64,000 nt of DNA from Gordonibacter sp. 28C (GTDB lineage Bacteria; Actinomycetota; Coriobacteriia; Coriobacteriales; Eggerthellaceae): NCBI RefSeq assembly GCF_003339845.1, contig NZ_PPTR01000014.1, positions 1 to 64,000 of the forward strand. Reading direction: 5' to 3'. Positions 1 through 8,816 of this stretch are shown piece by piece. The translations under genes were made by a program, and so were the position numbers. Below the pieces are notes generated by a model that did not search any database, had not been told where the DNA came from, and saw nothing but the letters and a program-made list of their open reading frames with translations. Numbering within the stretch: the stretch's first letter is position 1; every line of letters begins with the position of its first letter.

Positions 1-12
1 CAAGAGCATTTA

Positions 13-119
13 GGGTACACGTTTTGACCGAGTGCGCAGTTGATGCGATTCAACTGTAGAGACAAATTATCGAACGCTGGTCAGGCTTTATGACCTCAAT
101 TTGGGTACAAGTTTTGGCC
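13..119. repeat. Pair of 17-bp imperfect direct repeats at the left edge
   Basis: GGGTACACGTTTTGACC at 13-29 recurs as GGGTACAAGTTTTGGCC at 103-119, with two mismatches and exactly 90 bp from start to start. The 140 bases at the left edge contain no gene and are richer in A+T than the genes that follow. The repeats could be regulator sites or ends of a mobile element lying to the left of the window; the sequence does not decide. Confidence 0.5.
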
Positions 120-140
120 TATAACCCTCGCCCGACAGGA

Positions 141-1409
141 CTACCCGAACAGCGCCAGTAGGTACACGTTCGCCAGCAAAACGGTTGCGACCATGAGGGG
201 GAACCCTATCTTCAGGTAGCCGATGAACGTAACGGGATGCCCTTCCCGATTACCCATGGACGACAGAACGATGTTCGCGCTCGCGCCGACGAGCGTGCCG
301 TTGCCACCCAGGCAGGCGCCCAGCGACACCGCCCACCACAAAGGCGCGATGTCGGTGCCGCCCGCGCCGAGCGCCAGCACGATGGGAATGATGGTGGCGA
401 CGAAGGGGATGTTGTCGAGCACGGCAGACACCAAGGCGCTCGCCCACAGCAGAACCACCATGGTCAAAACGACGTCCCCGGCCGTGGCCGCGGCGATCGC
501 CTGCGCCAAAAGCCCGATGACGCCCGTCTCGACCAACCCGCCCACGACGATGAACAGACCGGCGAAAAAGCCAATGGTGGTCCACTCCACGTCCGTCACG
601 ACCTGCTCGATGCTCGTCCTCGTCACCACCAGCATGACGGCCGCTGCCGAAAGCGCGATAACGCCCGATTCGACGCCCAGGACCTCGTGGAAGGAGAACG
701 CCACCGCCACGACGCCCACCATGGTGATGCTCTTCGCGAACAAGCCGCGATCGAGGATGTATGCGCGCTCGTCGAGCGCCATGACGGCCTCGATCCTGCT
801 TGCGGCGGCCGTCAACTTCCTTCCGCCCAGCACCCACAGGTAGGCGACCAAAAACGCGAGCGCCACCGCCACGATGGGCCCGTTGACGACGACGAAGTCC
901 AGAAAGCCCAGGTTCGCCGCCGACCCCACCATGATGTTGGGTGGGTCGCCGATGAGCGTCGCGGTTCCTCCGATGTTCGAAGCCGCGATCTGCGAGATCA
1001 AAAACGGCACCGGATCGACCTCCAGCATCCGGCAGATGGTCAGCGTCATGGGACCTATGAGCAGCACGGTCGTGACGTTGTCGAGCAAGGCGGACAACAC
1101 GGCGGTGATCAGTATGAACGCCACCATGATGCGCCAAGGGCTCCCCTTCGCGATCTTGGCCGCCTTGACGGCCACGAACTGGAACAAGCCCGACGGCTTC
1201 ATGCAAGCGACGAGCAGCATCATGCCCAACAGCACGCCGAGCGTGTTGAAGTCGATGCACGCCACGCCGGCCTCGAAATCGAGCACGCCGACGAAGACGA
1301 GCACCATCGCGCCGATGAGAGCGGCCGTGCAGCGGTGGACCTTTTCGGTCACGACCAGGGCCATGACGCCCGCGAACACGGCGATGGCAGTGATTTGCTG
1401 AAAAGACAT
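141..1409 (-). CDS. Ion-transporter superfamily permease (ArsB/NhaD/SLC13-like)
   Basis: The 422-residue, strongly hydrophobic protein has roughly 10-12 membrane segments. It shows the two pseudo-repeat signatures of the ArsB/NhaD branch: GGTATLIGDPPNIMVG near residue 145 and GGNGTLVGASANIV near residue 370. Family members are secondary carriers for anions or Na+/H+ exchange; the substrate here cannot be read. It is the third gene of a leftward cluster after the decarboxylase (2999-3970) and a second carrier (1536-2945), so import of the acid or export of its product is a reasonable inference. The 126-bp gap before it holds an 11-bp inverted repeat. Confidence 0.85.
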   Translation of the reverse strand: MSFQQITAIAVFAGVMALVVTEKVHRCTAALIGAMVLVFVGVLDFEAGVACIDFNTLGVLLGMMLLVACMKPSGLFQFVAVKAAKIAKGSPWRIMVAFILITAVLSALLDNVTTVLLIGPMTLTICRMLEVDPVPFLISQIAASNIGGTATLIGDPPNIMVGSAANLGFLDFVVVNGPIVAVALAFLVAYLWVLGGRKLTAAASRIEAVMALDERAYILDRGLFAKSITMVGVVAVAFSFHEVLGVESGVIALSAAAVMLVVTRTSIEQVVTDVEWTTIGFFAGLFIVVGGLVETGVIGLLAQAIAAATAGDVVLTMVVLLWASALVSAVLDNIPFVATIIPIVLALGAGGTDIAPLWWAVSLGACLGGNGTLVGASANIVLSSMGNREGHPVTFIGYLKIGFPLMVATVLLANVYLLALFG

Positions 1410-1454
1410 GGGACGACCTTTGCTGAACCGCGGACGGACTGTTTTGCTTGATCG

Positions 1455-1494
1455 TCCGAAGAGGGAGCAGGGGAAGTAGCGCCCCCTCTTCGGA
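1455..1494. repeat. 11-bp perfect inverted repeat between the two transporter genes
   Basis: TCCGAAGAGGG at 1455-1465 is exactly complementary to CCCTCTTCGGA at 1484-1494, with an 18-base loop. There is no T-run on the leftward strand. It is more likely an mRNA-stabilising or processing hairpin between two genes of one operon than a full terminator. Confidence 0.45.
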
Positions 1495-1535
1495 GACCGG
1501 CGAGAAAAAGCCTGCGAAACCTGGCGCGCAGCCCG

Positions 1536-2945
1536 TCAGACCAACCCGACGAGCTGGGCCGCAAGCGGTATCCAGGCCGCCATGACCACCGCGATGCCCA
1601 CCTGCACGGGCGCGGAGACCTTGGGCAGGTCAGCCATCGAGTAGTAGCCTGGCGCGTACGTGATGGCCGGCACGGTGTCGAAGGGGAAGATGATGCAGTT
1701 GCCCGCGCACATGCCCAAGGGCAGCAGGAACAGCACGGGCGACAGGCCCGACACCGCCGCGAGCGCGGCGAGCGGGGCGGCCAGCAGGTTGATGATAGCC
1801 GGGGCCGAGGGGATGACGATCATGAGCGCGAAGATGATCAGCGACACAATGAGCACGGCCAAGAAGGAGCCCATCGCGAGCGTCTCGGGGAACACGAGCC
1901 CGCAAAGCCACGTGGTCACGCCGTTCTTCACCAGCGTCGTGCCCACCATGATCATGGTCGAGATGATGATGTAGGGAGTCCAGTTGATGCCCTTGATGTA
2001 CTCCTTGTAGGTGAGGATCTCGATCTTCGGGATGAACATGAAGATGCATCCGATGGTCGCCACGAGCGTGATGTCGAGGAAGGGCACCCACGACGACGCG
2101 ATCCAAAGCGCGAACATGACCACGATAACGCTCAGCACGTACTTTTCCTTGAAGTCCATCTTCGCCGGGATGGACTCCTCGCGTAGCTTGTTCCGGTAGG
2201 CCGCGATGTCCTCCTTGCTCAGCTCGGGCATCTTGAACACACGCGTCGTGAGGAACCATGCGAGCAGGGTGCACACGAAAGCCGCGGGGGTGCCGCACAC
2301 CATCCACTGCAGGAAGGTGATGCGCACGTCGGCGAACTCCTGAACGAACTCGATGATGAGCAGGTTCAGAGAGGAGCCCGCCGGAGTCGCCATGCCGCCC
2401 AGCGTGGCGGATATGGCGATGCCGATCATGAACAGCTTGCCGGCCTGCCTCCCTGTTGCCTCGTCGTCGTAGATGTCGAAGAACTTGATCGCGATGGCGA
2501 CGAAGATGGCCGCCGTGGCGACGTTGGAGATGAACGCCGACAGGATGCAGATCGTGATCATGAAGGCGAGGAGTATCTGCTTGATGTTCTTTCCGAAGAG
2601 CTTCATCATGTTGAACAGAAGCCGGTTGCCCAGCGGGACCTTGGTGATGGCGATGGAGAGCGCGAACGACACGATGACGAAGAAGGACGTCGTGTTCGTG
2701 AATCCCGCCAGGGTAGCGGCGAAGCTGTCGACCGCCCCGAACAGATACATCAAGGAGATGCAGATGAAGCAGGTGATGGGCGTGGCGAACGTCTCGGTCA
2801 GCAAAAGCGCCAGCGTGATGGCGAGCACCCCCACCGTGTGCAGGGCCACTTCCGAAGGCAGGCCCAACGCCTCGTAGGGAAGAACGAAGCTCAGGATGCC
2901 GAACAGAACCGACAGGCTCAGTCCGACGATCTGCTTGGTCTTCAT
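1536..2945 (-). CDS. DASS/SLC13-family anion symporter
   Basis: This 469-residue integral membrane protein resembles divalent anion:sodium symporters, which carry C4-dicarboxylates, citrate, sulfate or aromatic acids. A SNV motif (FISNVATAAI, near residue 140) sits where DASS carriers have their first substrate/Na+ site. The second site reads PSAPAI near residue 367, rather than the usual SNT, which suggests an altered substrate. An AAAGGA ribosome site lies 9 bases before the ATG. It begins 53 bases downstream of the decarboxylase and is almost certainly cotranscribed with it. The predicted job is carriage of the decarboxylase substrate, possibly in exchange for the product. Confidence 0.85.
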   Translation of the reverse strand: MKTKQIVGLSLSVLFGILSFVLPYEALGLPSEVALHTVGVLAITLALLLTETFATPITCFICISLMYLFGAVDSFAATLAGFTNTTSFFVIVSFALSIAITKVPLGNRLLFNMMKLFGKNIKQILLAFMITICILSAFISNVATAAIFVAIAIKFFDIYDDEATGRQAGKLFMIGIAISATLGGMATPAGSSLNLLIIEFVQEFADVRITFLQWMVCGTPAAFVCTLLAWFLTTRVFKMPELSKEDIAAYRNKLREESIPAKMDFKEKYVLSVIVVMFALWIASSWVPFLDITLVATIGCIFMFIPKIEILTYKEYIKGINWTPYIIISTMIMVGTTLVKNGVTTWLCGLVFPETLAMGSFLAVLIVSLIIFALMIVIPSAPAIINLLAAPLAALAAVSGLSPVLFLLPLGMCAGNCIIFPFDTVPAITYAPGYYSMADLPKVSAPVQVGIAVVMAAWIPLAAQLVGLV

Positions 2946-2998
2946 AAGGCTCGATCCTTTCTACTCGTCGGGAAGTCCAGACGATCCCGAAAAGGCCC

Positions 2999-3970
2999 TC
3001 ACAGCCCCAGCTTGAAGAACTCGTTGGCCGTGTCGCGGGCTATCTTCTTCTTGTCGGTCTCGCTTATCTGGAGCCCGTCGAACCACACGCAGGCGTCGGA
3101 CACCTCCTCGAACGGGTAGTCCGTGGCGAACATGATGCGGTCGGCGCCCATCTGCATCATGGTGCACACGAGCGGGGGCAGCGTGAACTGGCCGCTGGTC
3201 GTGACCCACACGTTCTCGTTCAGGTACTCGGGCAGGGGCTTCTGCGCGGGCATGCCCCTCCGGCGCTTGTTGAGGTGGTTCTGGGCGCGCCAGATCAAGA
3301 ACGGCAGCCCCTCGCCCAAGTGGCCCAGGACGATGCGCAGCTTGGGGTACTCGTCGAACAGGCCGCTGCACATCAAGCGGAGCGTGTGGGTGGCCGTCTC
3401 CACGCCGAACGCCCACGGCGCGCCGTGGATCCAGTAGTGCCCGTCGAGCGTGTGGGCATTGCAAGGCATGGGCTCGCGGGGATGCAGGTAGAACGGAACG
3501 TCCATCTTCTCCATCTCGGCCCAGAACGGCCGGTAGAGCGGATCGTCCAGATACAGGTAGTTGTCCTCGCTGCCGATCTGCGAGTAGCCGTTCGCCAGCA
3601 CGCCCACGAACCCCAGCTCGTCGATCGCGTAGTGGAGCTCCTCGATGGCGAGGTCGGGATCCTGCAGCGGCAGCGCGGCGAACCCGCGGAAGCGGTCGGG
3701 CTCCTTCGTTATCGCGTCGGCCAGCTCCTCGTTCGCCTTGCGCGAGAGCTCGGCCGCCCGCTGCGGGTCGCAGATGGACTGGATGGCCGGACTGTTGAGG
3801 GACAGGATCATCATGTCCATGCCGTTCTCGTCCATCTGCTGGATGCGCAGATCCAGCAGGTCCAGCAGGCGCGTCGTGCGCAGGTCCTGCTCGCCGGTGA
3901 AGTAGACGAGCGATCCCCCCAGGGTGTCGGGAATGGCGAAGTGCTCTTCCAGCCCAATTTTTCCGTACAT
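2999..3970 (-). CDS. Amidohydrolase-2 family decarboxylase, gamma-resorcylate type
   Basis: The 323-residue protein matches the known layout of metal-dependent, non-oxidative decarboxylases of hydroxybenzoates (2,6- and 2,3-dihydroxybenzoate). The N-terminal KIGLEEHFAIPDT gives ligands E8 and H10. H163 (FYLHPRE), H217 (VLGHLGEG) and D284 (FATDYPFE) fill the other metal and catalytic positions. Length equals that of characterised gamma-resorcylate decarboxylases (about 325). The start follows AAGGAGG in a 12-base spacing window; an in-frame upstream extension lacks family similarity. The gene heads a cluster with two carriers and lies opposite a LysR regulator. The exact substrate (resorcylate, dihydroxybenzoate or a related phenolic acid) is inferred. 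Confidence 0.85.
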   Translation of the reverse strand: MYGKIGLEEHFAIPDTLGGSLVYFTGEQDLRTTRLLDLLDLRIQQMDENGMDMMILSLNSPAIQSICDPQRAAELSRKANEELADAITKEPDRFRGFAALPLQDPDLAIEELHYAIDELGFVGVLANGYSQIGSEDNYLYLDDPLYRPFWAEMEKMDVPFYLHPREPMPCNAHTLDGHYWIHGAPWAFGVETATHTLRLMCSGLFDEYPKLRIVLGHLGEGLPFLIWRAQNHLNKRRRGMPAQKPLPEYLNENVWVTTSGQFTLPPLVCTMMQMGADRIMFATDYPFEEVSDACVWFDGLQISETDKKKIARDTANEFFKLGL

Positions 3971-4029
3971 GTTTTCCTCCTTGTTCGAAAAACCGTCTCG
4001 GAAAGCCCACGACAGGGCTTTCGGGGCGC

Positions 4030-4035
4030 AGGATA
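4030..4035 (-). promoter_or_regulatory. Candidate -10 box of the decarboxylase operon
   Basis: On the leftward strand TATCCT lies about 60 bases before the decarboxylase ATG, inside the 314-bp divergent intergenic region. No good -35 is present, as expected for a promoter that needs an activator such as the divergent LysR protein. Confidence 0.4.
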
Positions 4036-4142
4036 GCAAGTTCCCGCGGCATACGAAAAATGAAATAACAGCAGGCCGCACCTCTGTTTTCCCGATCCCC
4101 CGCCGTCCATCCCCCAAAGGCGGCCATCGCGAACCTCGAAAG

Positions 4143-4167
4143 CGCCTATCGACAATCGGCATAGGCG
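4143..4167. promoter_or_regulatory. Candidate LysR-type operator (CGCCTAT-N11-ATAGGCG)
   Basis: A perfect 7-bp inverted repeat is separated by exactly 11 bases, so it contains the T-N11-A core typical of LysR-type regulator boxes. It lies between the divergent LysR gene and the decarboxylase operon, about 110 bases upstream of the latter's candidate -10. This fits a recognition site used for both autoregulation and activation. Confidence 0.6.
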
Positions 4168-4250
4168 TCTTCTCGTTTCGGAAAACCCCTCGGCGAGGAA
4201 TCGATGCCGAACCGTGCCCCGATCGACGCGTCGCGGTCTCGTACGTTTGG

Positions 4251-4256
4251 TAGAAT
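4251..4256 (+). promoter_or_regulatory. Candidate -10 box of the LysR gene
   Basis: TAGAAT stands 28 bases before the preferred ATG of the regulator gene. A convincing -35 hexamer is not visible at the usual distance. Confidence 0.4.
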
Positions 4257-4284
4257 GGGGTATACGATGTCGAGGGGGTGCGGC

Positions 4285-5229
4285 ATGGATCTTCAAGTGC
4301 TCAAGGAATACGTCGAATTCGCCAAGTATCTGAACTTCAGCGCGGCCGCCAGGATGCTCCACATGTCCCAGTCGAGCCTGAGCAAGCACATCGCCGACCT
4401 CGAGAAGAACCTGGGCTTCGTCCTCGTCTCGCGCAAAGGGACGCCGACGCTGACCCCCGCGGGGCAGATCTTCCTCGAAACCGTCGAGGACGTGCTGTTC
4501 CAACTGGAGAAAACGGTGGAGAAGTGCAAGGAGGTCCAGCACGGCCACGTCGGGCGCATCGTGATCCAGGACCCCCTGATAGACGCCACCATCGGCAACC
4601 AGAGCATCAACGCCTTCATGTACTTCTCCGAGCACTACCCCATGATCAGCATCGACCTCCACACCATACGGGGCCAGACCTCCCTGGAGGCCCTGAACGA
4701 CGGGACGGTGGACATCGCGTACTACATGGCCTACGGAGACGAGGCCGAGATCATCGAGGAGCGGGCGCGCCTGGGGGTCACCGCCTTCCCCATGCGCCGT
4801 CGGCGGTTCGCGGTGTGGATGAGGAGGGACCATCGGCTCACCAACTTGGAGGAGCTGCACATGGCCGACTTGCACGACGTCCCCTTCCTGATTCCGGCGG
4901 ACCGGCTGTTCGACGACTGGAGGGTGGTTCTCGAGCAGGCGAGCTTGGCACACGGGTTCTTCCCGAAGGTCAACCTCAAGGTCACGCCCACGATCAACGG
5001 CTACTTCGCCCTCAACACGAAGGACGGGGTCGTCATCTTGAGCGAGGCGTTCCTCCGGGATCCCCGCTTCCTGATGCGCGACGACATGGTCACCCACGAA
5101 CTGGCCGATCCCGATTGCTACTACACGCTTTTCATCGTCTACCGGGAGGACAACGAGAACCCCGCCCTGCCCCCGTTCGTCGAGCGCCTGAAGATGGCGG
5201 CGGCGGAAGAGGTCGACCAAGGCCTGTGA
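4285..5229 (+). CDS. LysR-family transcriptional regulator
   Basis: The 314-residue protein begins MDLQVLKEYVEF, followed by a winged helix-turn-helix (SAAARMLHMSQSSLSKHIADLE, residues about 18-39) and a periplasmic-binding-protein-like effector domain from about residue 90. The ATG at 4285 is chosen because LysR proteins normally start just before this helix and GAGGGGG precedes it; an in-frame ATG at 4267 is the alternative. It is divergent from the decarboxylase/transporter operon, which is its likely target, with an aromatic acid as likely effector (inference). Confidence 0.9.
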   Translation: MDLQVLKEYVEFAKYLNFSAAARMLHMSQSSLSKHIADLEKNLGFVLVSRKGTPTLTPAGQIFLETVEDVLFQLEKTVEKCKEVQHGHVGRIVIQDPLIDATIGNQSINAFMYFSEHYPMISIDLHTIRGQTSLEALNDGTVDIAYYMAYGDEAEIIEERARLGVTAFPMRRRRFAVWMRRDHRLTNLEELHMADLHDVPFLIPADRLFDDWRVVLEQASLAHGFFPKVNLKVTPTINGYFALNTKDGVVILSEAFLRDPRFLMRDDMVTHELADPDCYYTLFIVYREDNENPALPPFVERLKMAAAEEVDQGL

Positions 5230-5302
5230 AGGTCGCCGGCACGACGCGCATGCCGGCCGAGCTTCGAGCAGGGGGCGAAGCAAGCGCTCCCGGCGCGCGA
5301 CG

Positions 5303-5321
5303 AAGCTTTCCCTGAAAGCTT
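5303..5321 (+). terminator. Weak hairpin after the LysR gene
   Basis: AAGCTTTC-CCT-GAAAGCTT forms an 8-bp stem 74 bases past the stop codon. No T-run follows. A second GC-rich hairpin (GGCGC/GCGCC) comes shortly after. The remaining bases up to 5510 hold no recognisable gene. Confidence 0.3.
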
Positions 5322-5524
5322 GCCCGAGTTAGAGGCGCGCCGGAGCGCCTTACGGGGCCAGTTTACCGGACGGCCGGCGGCGCGGCGTCCCGTCCGCCGT
5401 TCGTCACGGTTCTGTAACCATCGGGCTCATGGAAACCGCCAGGTTCCACTCGTTCCGTGAAGCCGAGGGCCGCTTGGCCGCGAAATCGCTCCGCAAGCGG
5501 GGACGTTGCGGTATGATGGAGGGC

Positions 5525-6943
5525 ATGGATATCGACGAGGCGGCAGCGCCGCAATCCCCATACGAGAACCCCGAGGGCGACCCCGCTCCCTCCGCGGACG
5601 GCGAAGAGCATGGCGACGAGCCCGTCGGCCTCGTCATGGCGGAACCCGAACCGGAGCCCGAGCCGCCCAAGCCGCGCGTCATCGTCATGCACGCGTCGGT
5701 CGGCTCGGGCCATCGCAGCGCGGCCATGGCCGTGGCCCAGGCCCTCGAGCTGCTGCGCGACGAGGCGGCGGCGAGGCGGCGGAACGCCGCGGACGGCGTC
5801 GACGAGGACCCGCTCGTCCCCGAGGACCTGGAGGTCGAGGTCGTCGACATCCTGGAGTGGGGGCGCATCGTGTTCGACGGCGACCACGCCGCATCGCTCT
5901 TCACGGGAGCTACCCGTCCCATCTACGACCTCACCTGGCGTTTCACGCTCACGGGCCGCTTGCTGTGGGGCGGAGGCACCGTGTGGTCGCGCGTCATGTA
6001 CCCCGCCTTCACCGACCACGTGCGCGAGGTGCGGCCCTTGGCCGTGGTGTGCACGCACATCACGGCGGCGAACGTGGCCGTGGGCGCGCGCATGCTCTCG
6101 GGCGTGGAGTTCCCCATCGTCTGCGTGCCCACCGACTACGAGACGGAGGGGCTCTGGCCGCATCGCAGCGCCGATTTGTTCTGCGTGGCGAACGAGTCCA
6201 TGGCCGAGACGCTGCGCCCGCGCAAGGTGGGCGACGAGCGCATCCTCATCACGGGCATCCCCACGCGCGAGGACTTCCGCCGCACCTACGACCAGCGCGC
6301 GACGCGCGAGCGCCTGGGGCTTCCGCTCGACAAGACCGTGGTGCTGGCGCTGGCCGGCGCGCAGCTCCCCCGCCCCTACGTGCACTTCCGCGAGGCGCTC
6401 GACAAGCTGCTGCCCTACGTGCACGCGCTTTCGGACATGCACTTCGTGCTCGTGGCGGGCAGCGACGCCGAATACGCGCGTCACCTGCGTCACGAATGCA
6501 CCGAGCTGGGGCTCTCCAACGTCACCGTGCTCGACTACGTGGAGGGCATGGCGGCGCTCATGGCGGCGAGCGACCTGGTGATCTGCAAGTCCGGCGGCCT
6601 GGTGGTCACGGAATGCCTGTGCGCGCAGGTGCCCATGATCCTGCTGGGCCGCGCCTACGGCCAGGAGAAGGTGAACGTGCTCATGCTCACCGCCGTGGGC
6701 GCGGCGATGCACGTGACCACGTCGCGCGAGCTCTTGGACGCCTTGCGGCACATCGAGAAGAACCCGGAGAGCATCCGGTCCATGCTCGTCAACGGCAGGT
6801 TCCTGCGCCACGAGTCCGCCGCGCGCGACGTCGCGCACGCCGCGCTGGAACTTGCCGCGCATCCCAAAAAACCCGACGACCCGCTGCGCAAGAGGCACTT
6901 CATGGGCTTCTACTGGGGCGGGAAACCCGCGCATATGCGCTAA
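5525..6943 (+). CDS. MGDG-synthase-like glycosyltransferase (GT28 family)
   Basis: The protein of about 472 residues has an N-terminal MGDG-synthase motif, VIVMHASVGSGHRSAAMAVAQAL, around residues 47-69. The C-terminal GT28 half carries GSDAEYARHL, then the nucleotide-sugar site SDLVICKSGGLVVTECL. Such enzymes transfer a hexose from UDP- or GDP-sugar to diacylglycerol at the inner face of the membrane, making glycolipid. The N-terminal ~45 residues are acidic and proline-rich. Start is uncertain: ATGs occur at 5513, 5516 and 5525. A TATGAT at 5512-5517 would put the RNA start at about 5525, favouring that ATG as leaderless. The helicase gene follows 27 bases later. Confidence 0.8.
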   Translation: MDIDEAAAPQSPYENPEGDPAPSADGEEHGDEPVGLVMAEPEPEPEPPKPRVIVMHASVGSGHRSAAMAVAQALELLRDEAAARRRNAADGVDEDPLVPEDLEVEVVDILEWGRIVFDGDHAASLFTGATRPIYDLTWRFTLTGRLLWGGGTVWSRVMYPAFTDHVREVRPLAVVCTHITAANVAVGARMLSGVEFPIVCVPTDYETEGLWPHRSADLFCVANESMAETLRPRKVGDERILITGIPTREDFRRTYDQRATRERLGLPLDKTVVLALAGAQLPRPYVHFREALDKLLPYVHALSDMHFVLVAGSDAEYARHLRHECTELGLSNVTVLDYVEGMAALMAASDLVICKSGGLVVTECLCAQVPMILLGRAYGQEKVNVLMLTAVGAAMHVTTSRELLDALRHIEKNPESIRSMLVNGRFLRHESAARDVAHAALELAAHPKKPDDPLRKRHFMGFYWGGKPAHMR

Positions 6944-6970
6944 CCATCGAAAGGAACGCAAGCGATACCC

Positions 6971-8536
6971 ATGACCGAATTCAACGAACTGGGGCTTTCC
7001 CCAGAAGTGCTCGACGCCGTCGCCCGCTTGGGCTATGAATCCCCCACCCCCGTGCAGGAGCAGGCCATCCCGCTGGTGCTGGAAGGACGCGACCTCATCG
7101 CCGCCGCCAAGACCGGCACGGGCAAGACGGCCGCGTTCTCGCTGCCCACGCTGGACGGCCTCGGCCACGCCAAGGGCGGCCAGGGGCCGCTCATGCTGGT
7201 GGTCACGCCCACGCGCGAGCTGGCGCAGCAGATAGGCGAGGTGTGCTCCGCCGTGGCGGTGTCCACGCACCACCGCATAGCCACCGTGGTGGGAGGGCTG
7301 TCCTACGAACCGCAGATCCAGAAGCTCAAGCACGGCGTCGACGTGCTCATCGCCACGCCGGGCCGTTTGGTGGACCTCATGGAGCAGGGCGCCGCGCGTC
7401 TGGGCGACGTGGAGGTGCTCGTGCTGGACGAGGCCGACCGCATGCTGGACATGGGCTTTCTGCCTTCTATGAAAAAGATCATCGGCGCGACGCCCGCCTC
7501 GCGGCAAACACTTCTGTTCTCGGCCACCATCGACCGGTCTATCATGGGCAGCGTGGGCAAGCTTTTGCACGACCCGGCCATGGTTGAGATCGCGCACAAG
7601 GGCGACACGGCCGACACGGTGGAGCAGTTCATCGTGCGCGCGCCGCAGACGCTCAAGCCGGCGCTGCTGAAAGCGGTGCTCGCCGAGAAAGGCCACGAGC
7701 GCGTCATCGTGTTCACGCGCACCCGCAGCCGGGCCGACGCCACGTGCCGCCGTCTGAAGAAGGCGGGCTACACGGCCGAGGCCATCCACTCCGACCGCAG
7801 CCAGAACCAGCGTCGGCGCGCACTCGACAACTTCATGAACGGGGCCACCGACGTGCTCGTGGCCACCGACGTGCTGGCGCGCGGCATCGACGTGGAGAGC
7901 GTCGACCACGTCATCAACTACGACCTGCCCACCGTGCCCGAGGACTACGTGCACCGCATCGGCCGCACCGGCCGCGCCGGCGAGGAAGGCTGGGCCATCT
8001 CGTTCGTGAGCCCCGAGACCGAGGACGCCCTGCGCGACATCCAGAAGCTCATCAAGCGCGAGATCCCCGAGATGGAGATATCCACGTTCGACGAGGAGGA
8101 GGCCCTGGCCGAATCCGCCGCCCACGCCACGCGCAAGGCGGCGCGCACCGATCCCGAGATCGCGCAGGCGGCCCGCGAGCTGAACGCGCGCGAGCGCAGG
8201 AAGCAGCGCGCCCGCGAGGCGGCCGCCGAGGAAGCGCAGGCCGCGCCCGCCAAGGGACAGGGCTCAGGCGCGAAGGGCGGCGCCAAGAAGCGCGCGACGA
8301 AGAAGCCGGCCGGCACGGCGGGAGCCCAACCCAACCGCCAGCGCCCCGCGCAGAAGGGCCCGAAGAAGCCCGCCGGCAGCAAGGGCGCGGCGAACGCGGC
8401 GGGTCGCCAAGCGCAGCCGAAGCAGCAGGCGTCGAAGGCGCCCTCCGCATCCAAGCCCGCGCGCGGCGGATCCGACCTGCGCCCCGGCCGTGCCCACCGC
8501 GCCGACGTGGCCAAGCGCCGCGGCAAGCAGCGGTAA
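6971..8536 (+). CDS. DEAD-box ATP-dependent RNA helicase
   Basis: The 521-residue protein has the full RecA-like helicase core: Q motif (YESPTPVQEQAIP), motif I AAKTGTGKTAAF, PTRELAQQ, TPGR, motif II LDEADRMLDMGF, motif III FSATI, then VATDVLARGIDV and HRIGRTGRAG. Residues from about 385 onward form a basic, Ala/Lys/Gln-rich tail typical of RhlE- or CshA-like helicases that bind structured RNA in ribosome assembly or mRNA decay. It is probably cotranscribed with the upstream glycosyltransferase gene (27-bp gap). Confidence 0.93.
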   Translation: MTEFNELGLSPEVLDAVARLGYESPTPVQEQAIPLVLEGRDLIAAAKTGTGKTAAFSLPTLDGLGHAKGGQGPLMLVVTPTRELAQQIGEVCSAVAVSTHHRIATVVGGLSYEPQIQKLKHGVDVLIATPGRLVDLMEQGAARLGDVEVLVLDEADRMLDMGFLPSMKKIIGATPASRQTLLFSATIDRSIMGSVGKLLHDPAMVEIAHKGDTADTVEQFIVRAPQTLKPALLKAVLAEKGHERVIVFTRTRSRADATCRRLKKAGYTAEAIHSDRSQNQRRRALDNFMNGATDVLVATDVLARGIDVESVDHVINYDLPTVPEDYVHRIGRTGRAGEEGWAISFVSPETEDALRDIQKLIKREIPEMEISTFDEEEALAESAAHATRKAARTDPEIAQAARELNARERRKQRAREAAAEEAQAAPAKGQGSGAKGGAKKRATKKPAGTAGAQPNRQRPAQKGPKKPAGSKGAANAAGRQAQPKQQASKAPSASKPARGGSDLRPGRAHRADVAKRRGKQR

Positions 8537-8816
8537 AAACGACAGGCACGCGGGCACCGCTCTTTCCGCCGCGATACGCGCTCGGCGGACGGGCGCGCAT
8601 CGCGGTGCGGCGCTCGAAGGGCGCGATGCGGCGCAGTGATTTTGACGCGCCCGCGCCACGCCGCGGGCGCACGGGCGCGGCGTGGCGTGCAAACCTCCGC
8701 ACGAAGCCTTCGCGAAAGGCTCCCTCGCACGGGGGCCACCATACGCCCCTCCCCGTGCGCTCCGGTTCGCAAACGGCAAGCGGCGGCACGTGTCGACGAC
8801 GGTTAGGCAGAAAGAA
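8537..8816. other. GC-rich intergenic stretch without a supported gene
   Basis: After the helicase stop the sequence is very GC-rich and full of short inverted CG repeats. Long open frames exist on both strands, but their proteins are arginine/alanine-rich translations without domains, and they run into the helicase gene. I see no gene, terminator with a T-run or RNA signature here. Confidence 0.4.

Noticed and set aside
5363-8125. A very long leftward open frame (over 900 codons) opposite the glycosyltransferase and helicase genes
   Set aside because: It is a high-GC shadow: His/Arg/Gly-rich translation without domains, antisense to two clearly real genes. The same applies to the long frames opposite the fused flavoenzyme, the M16C protease, acs and the MFS genes.
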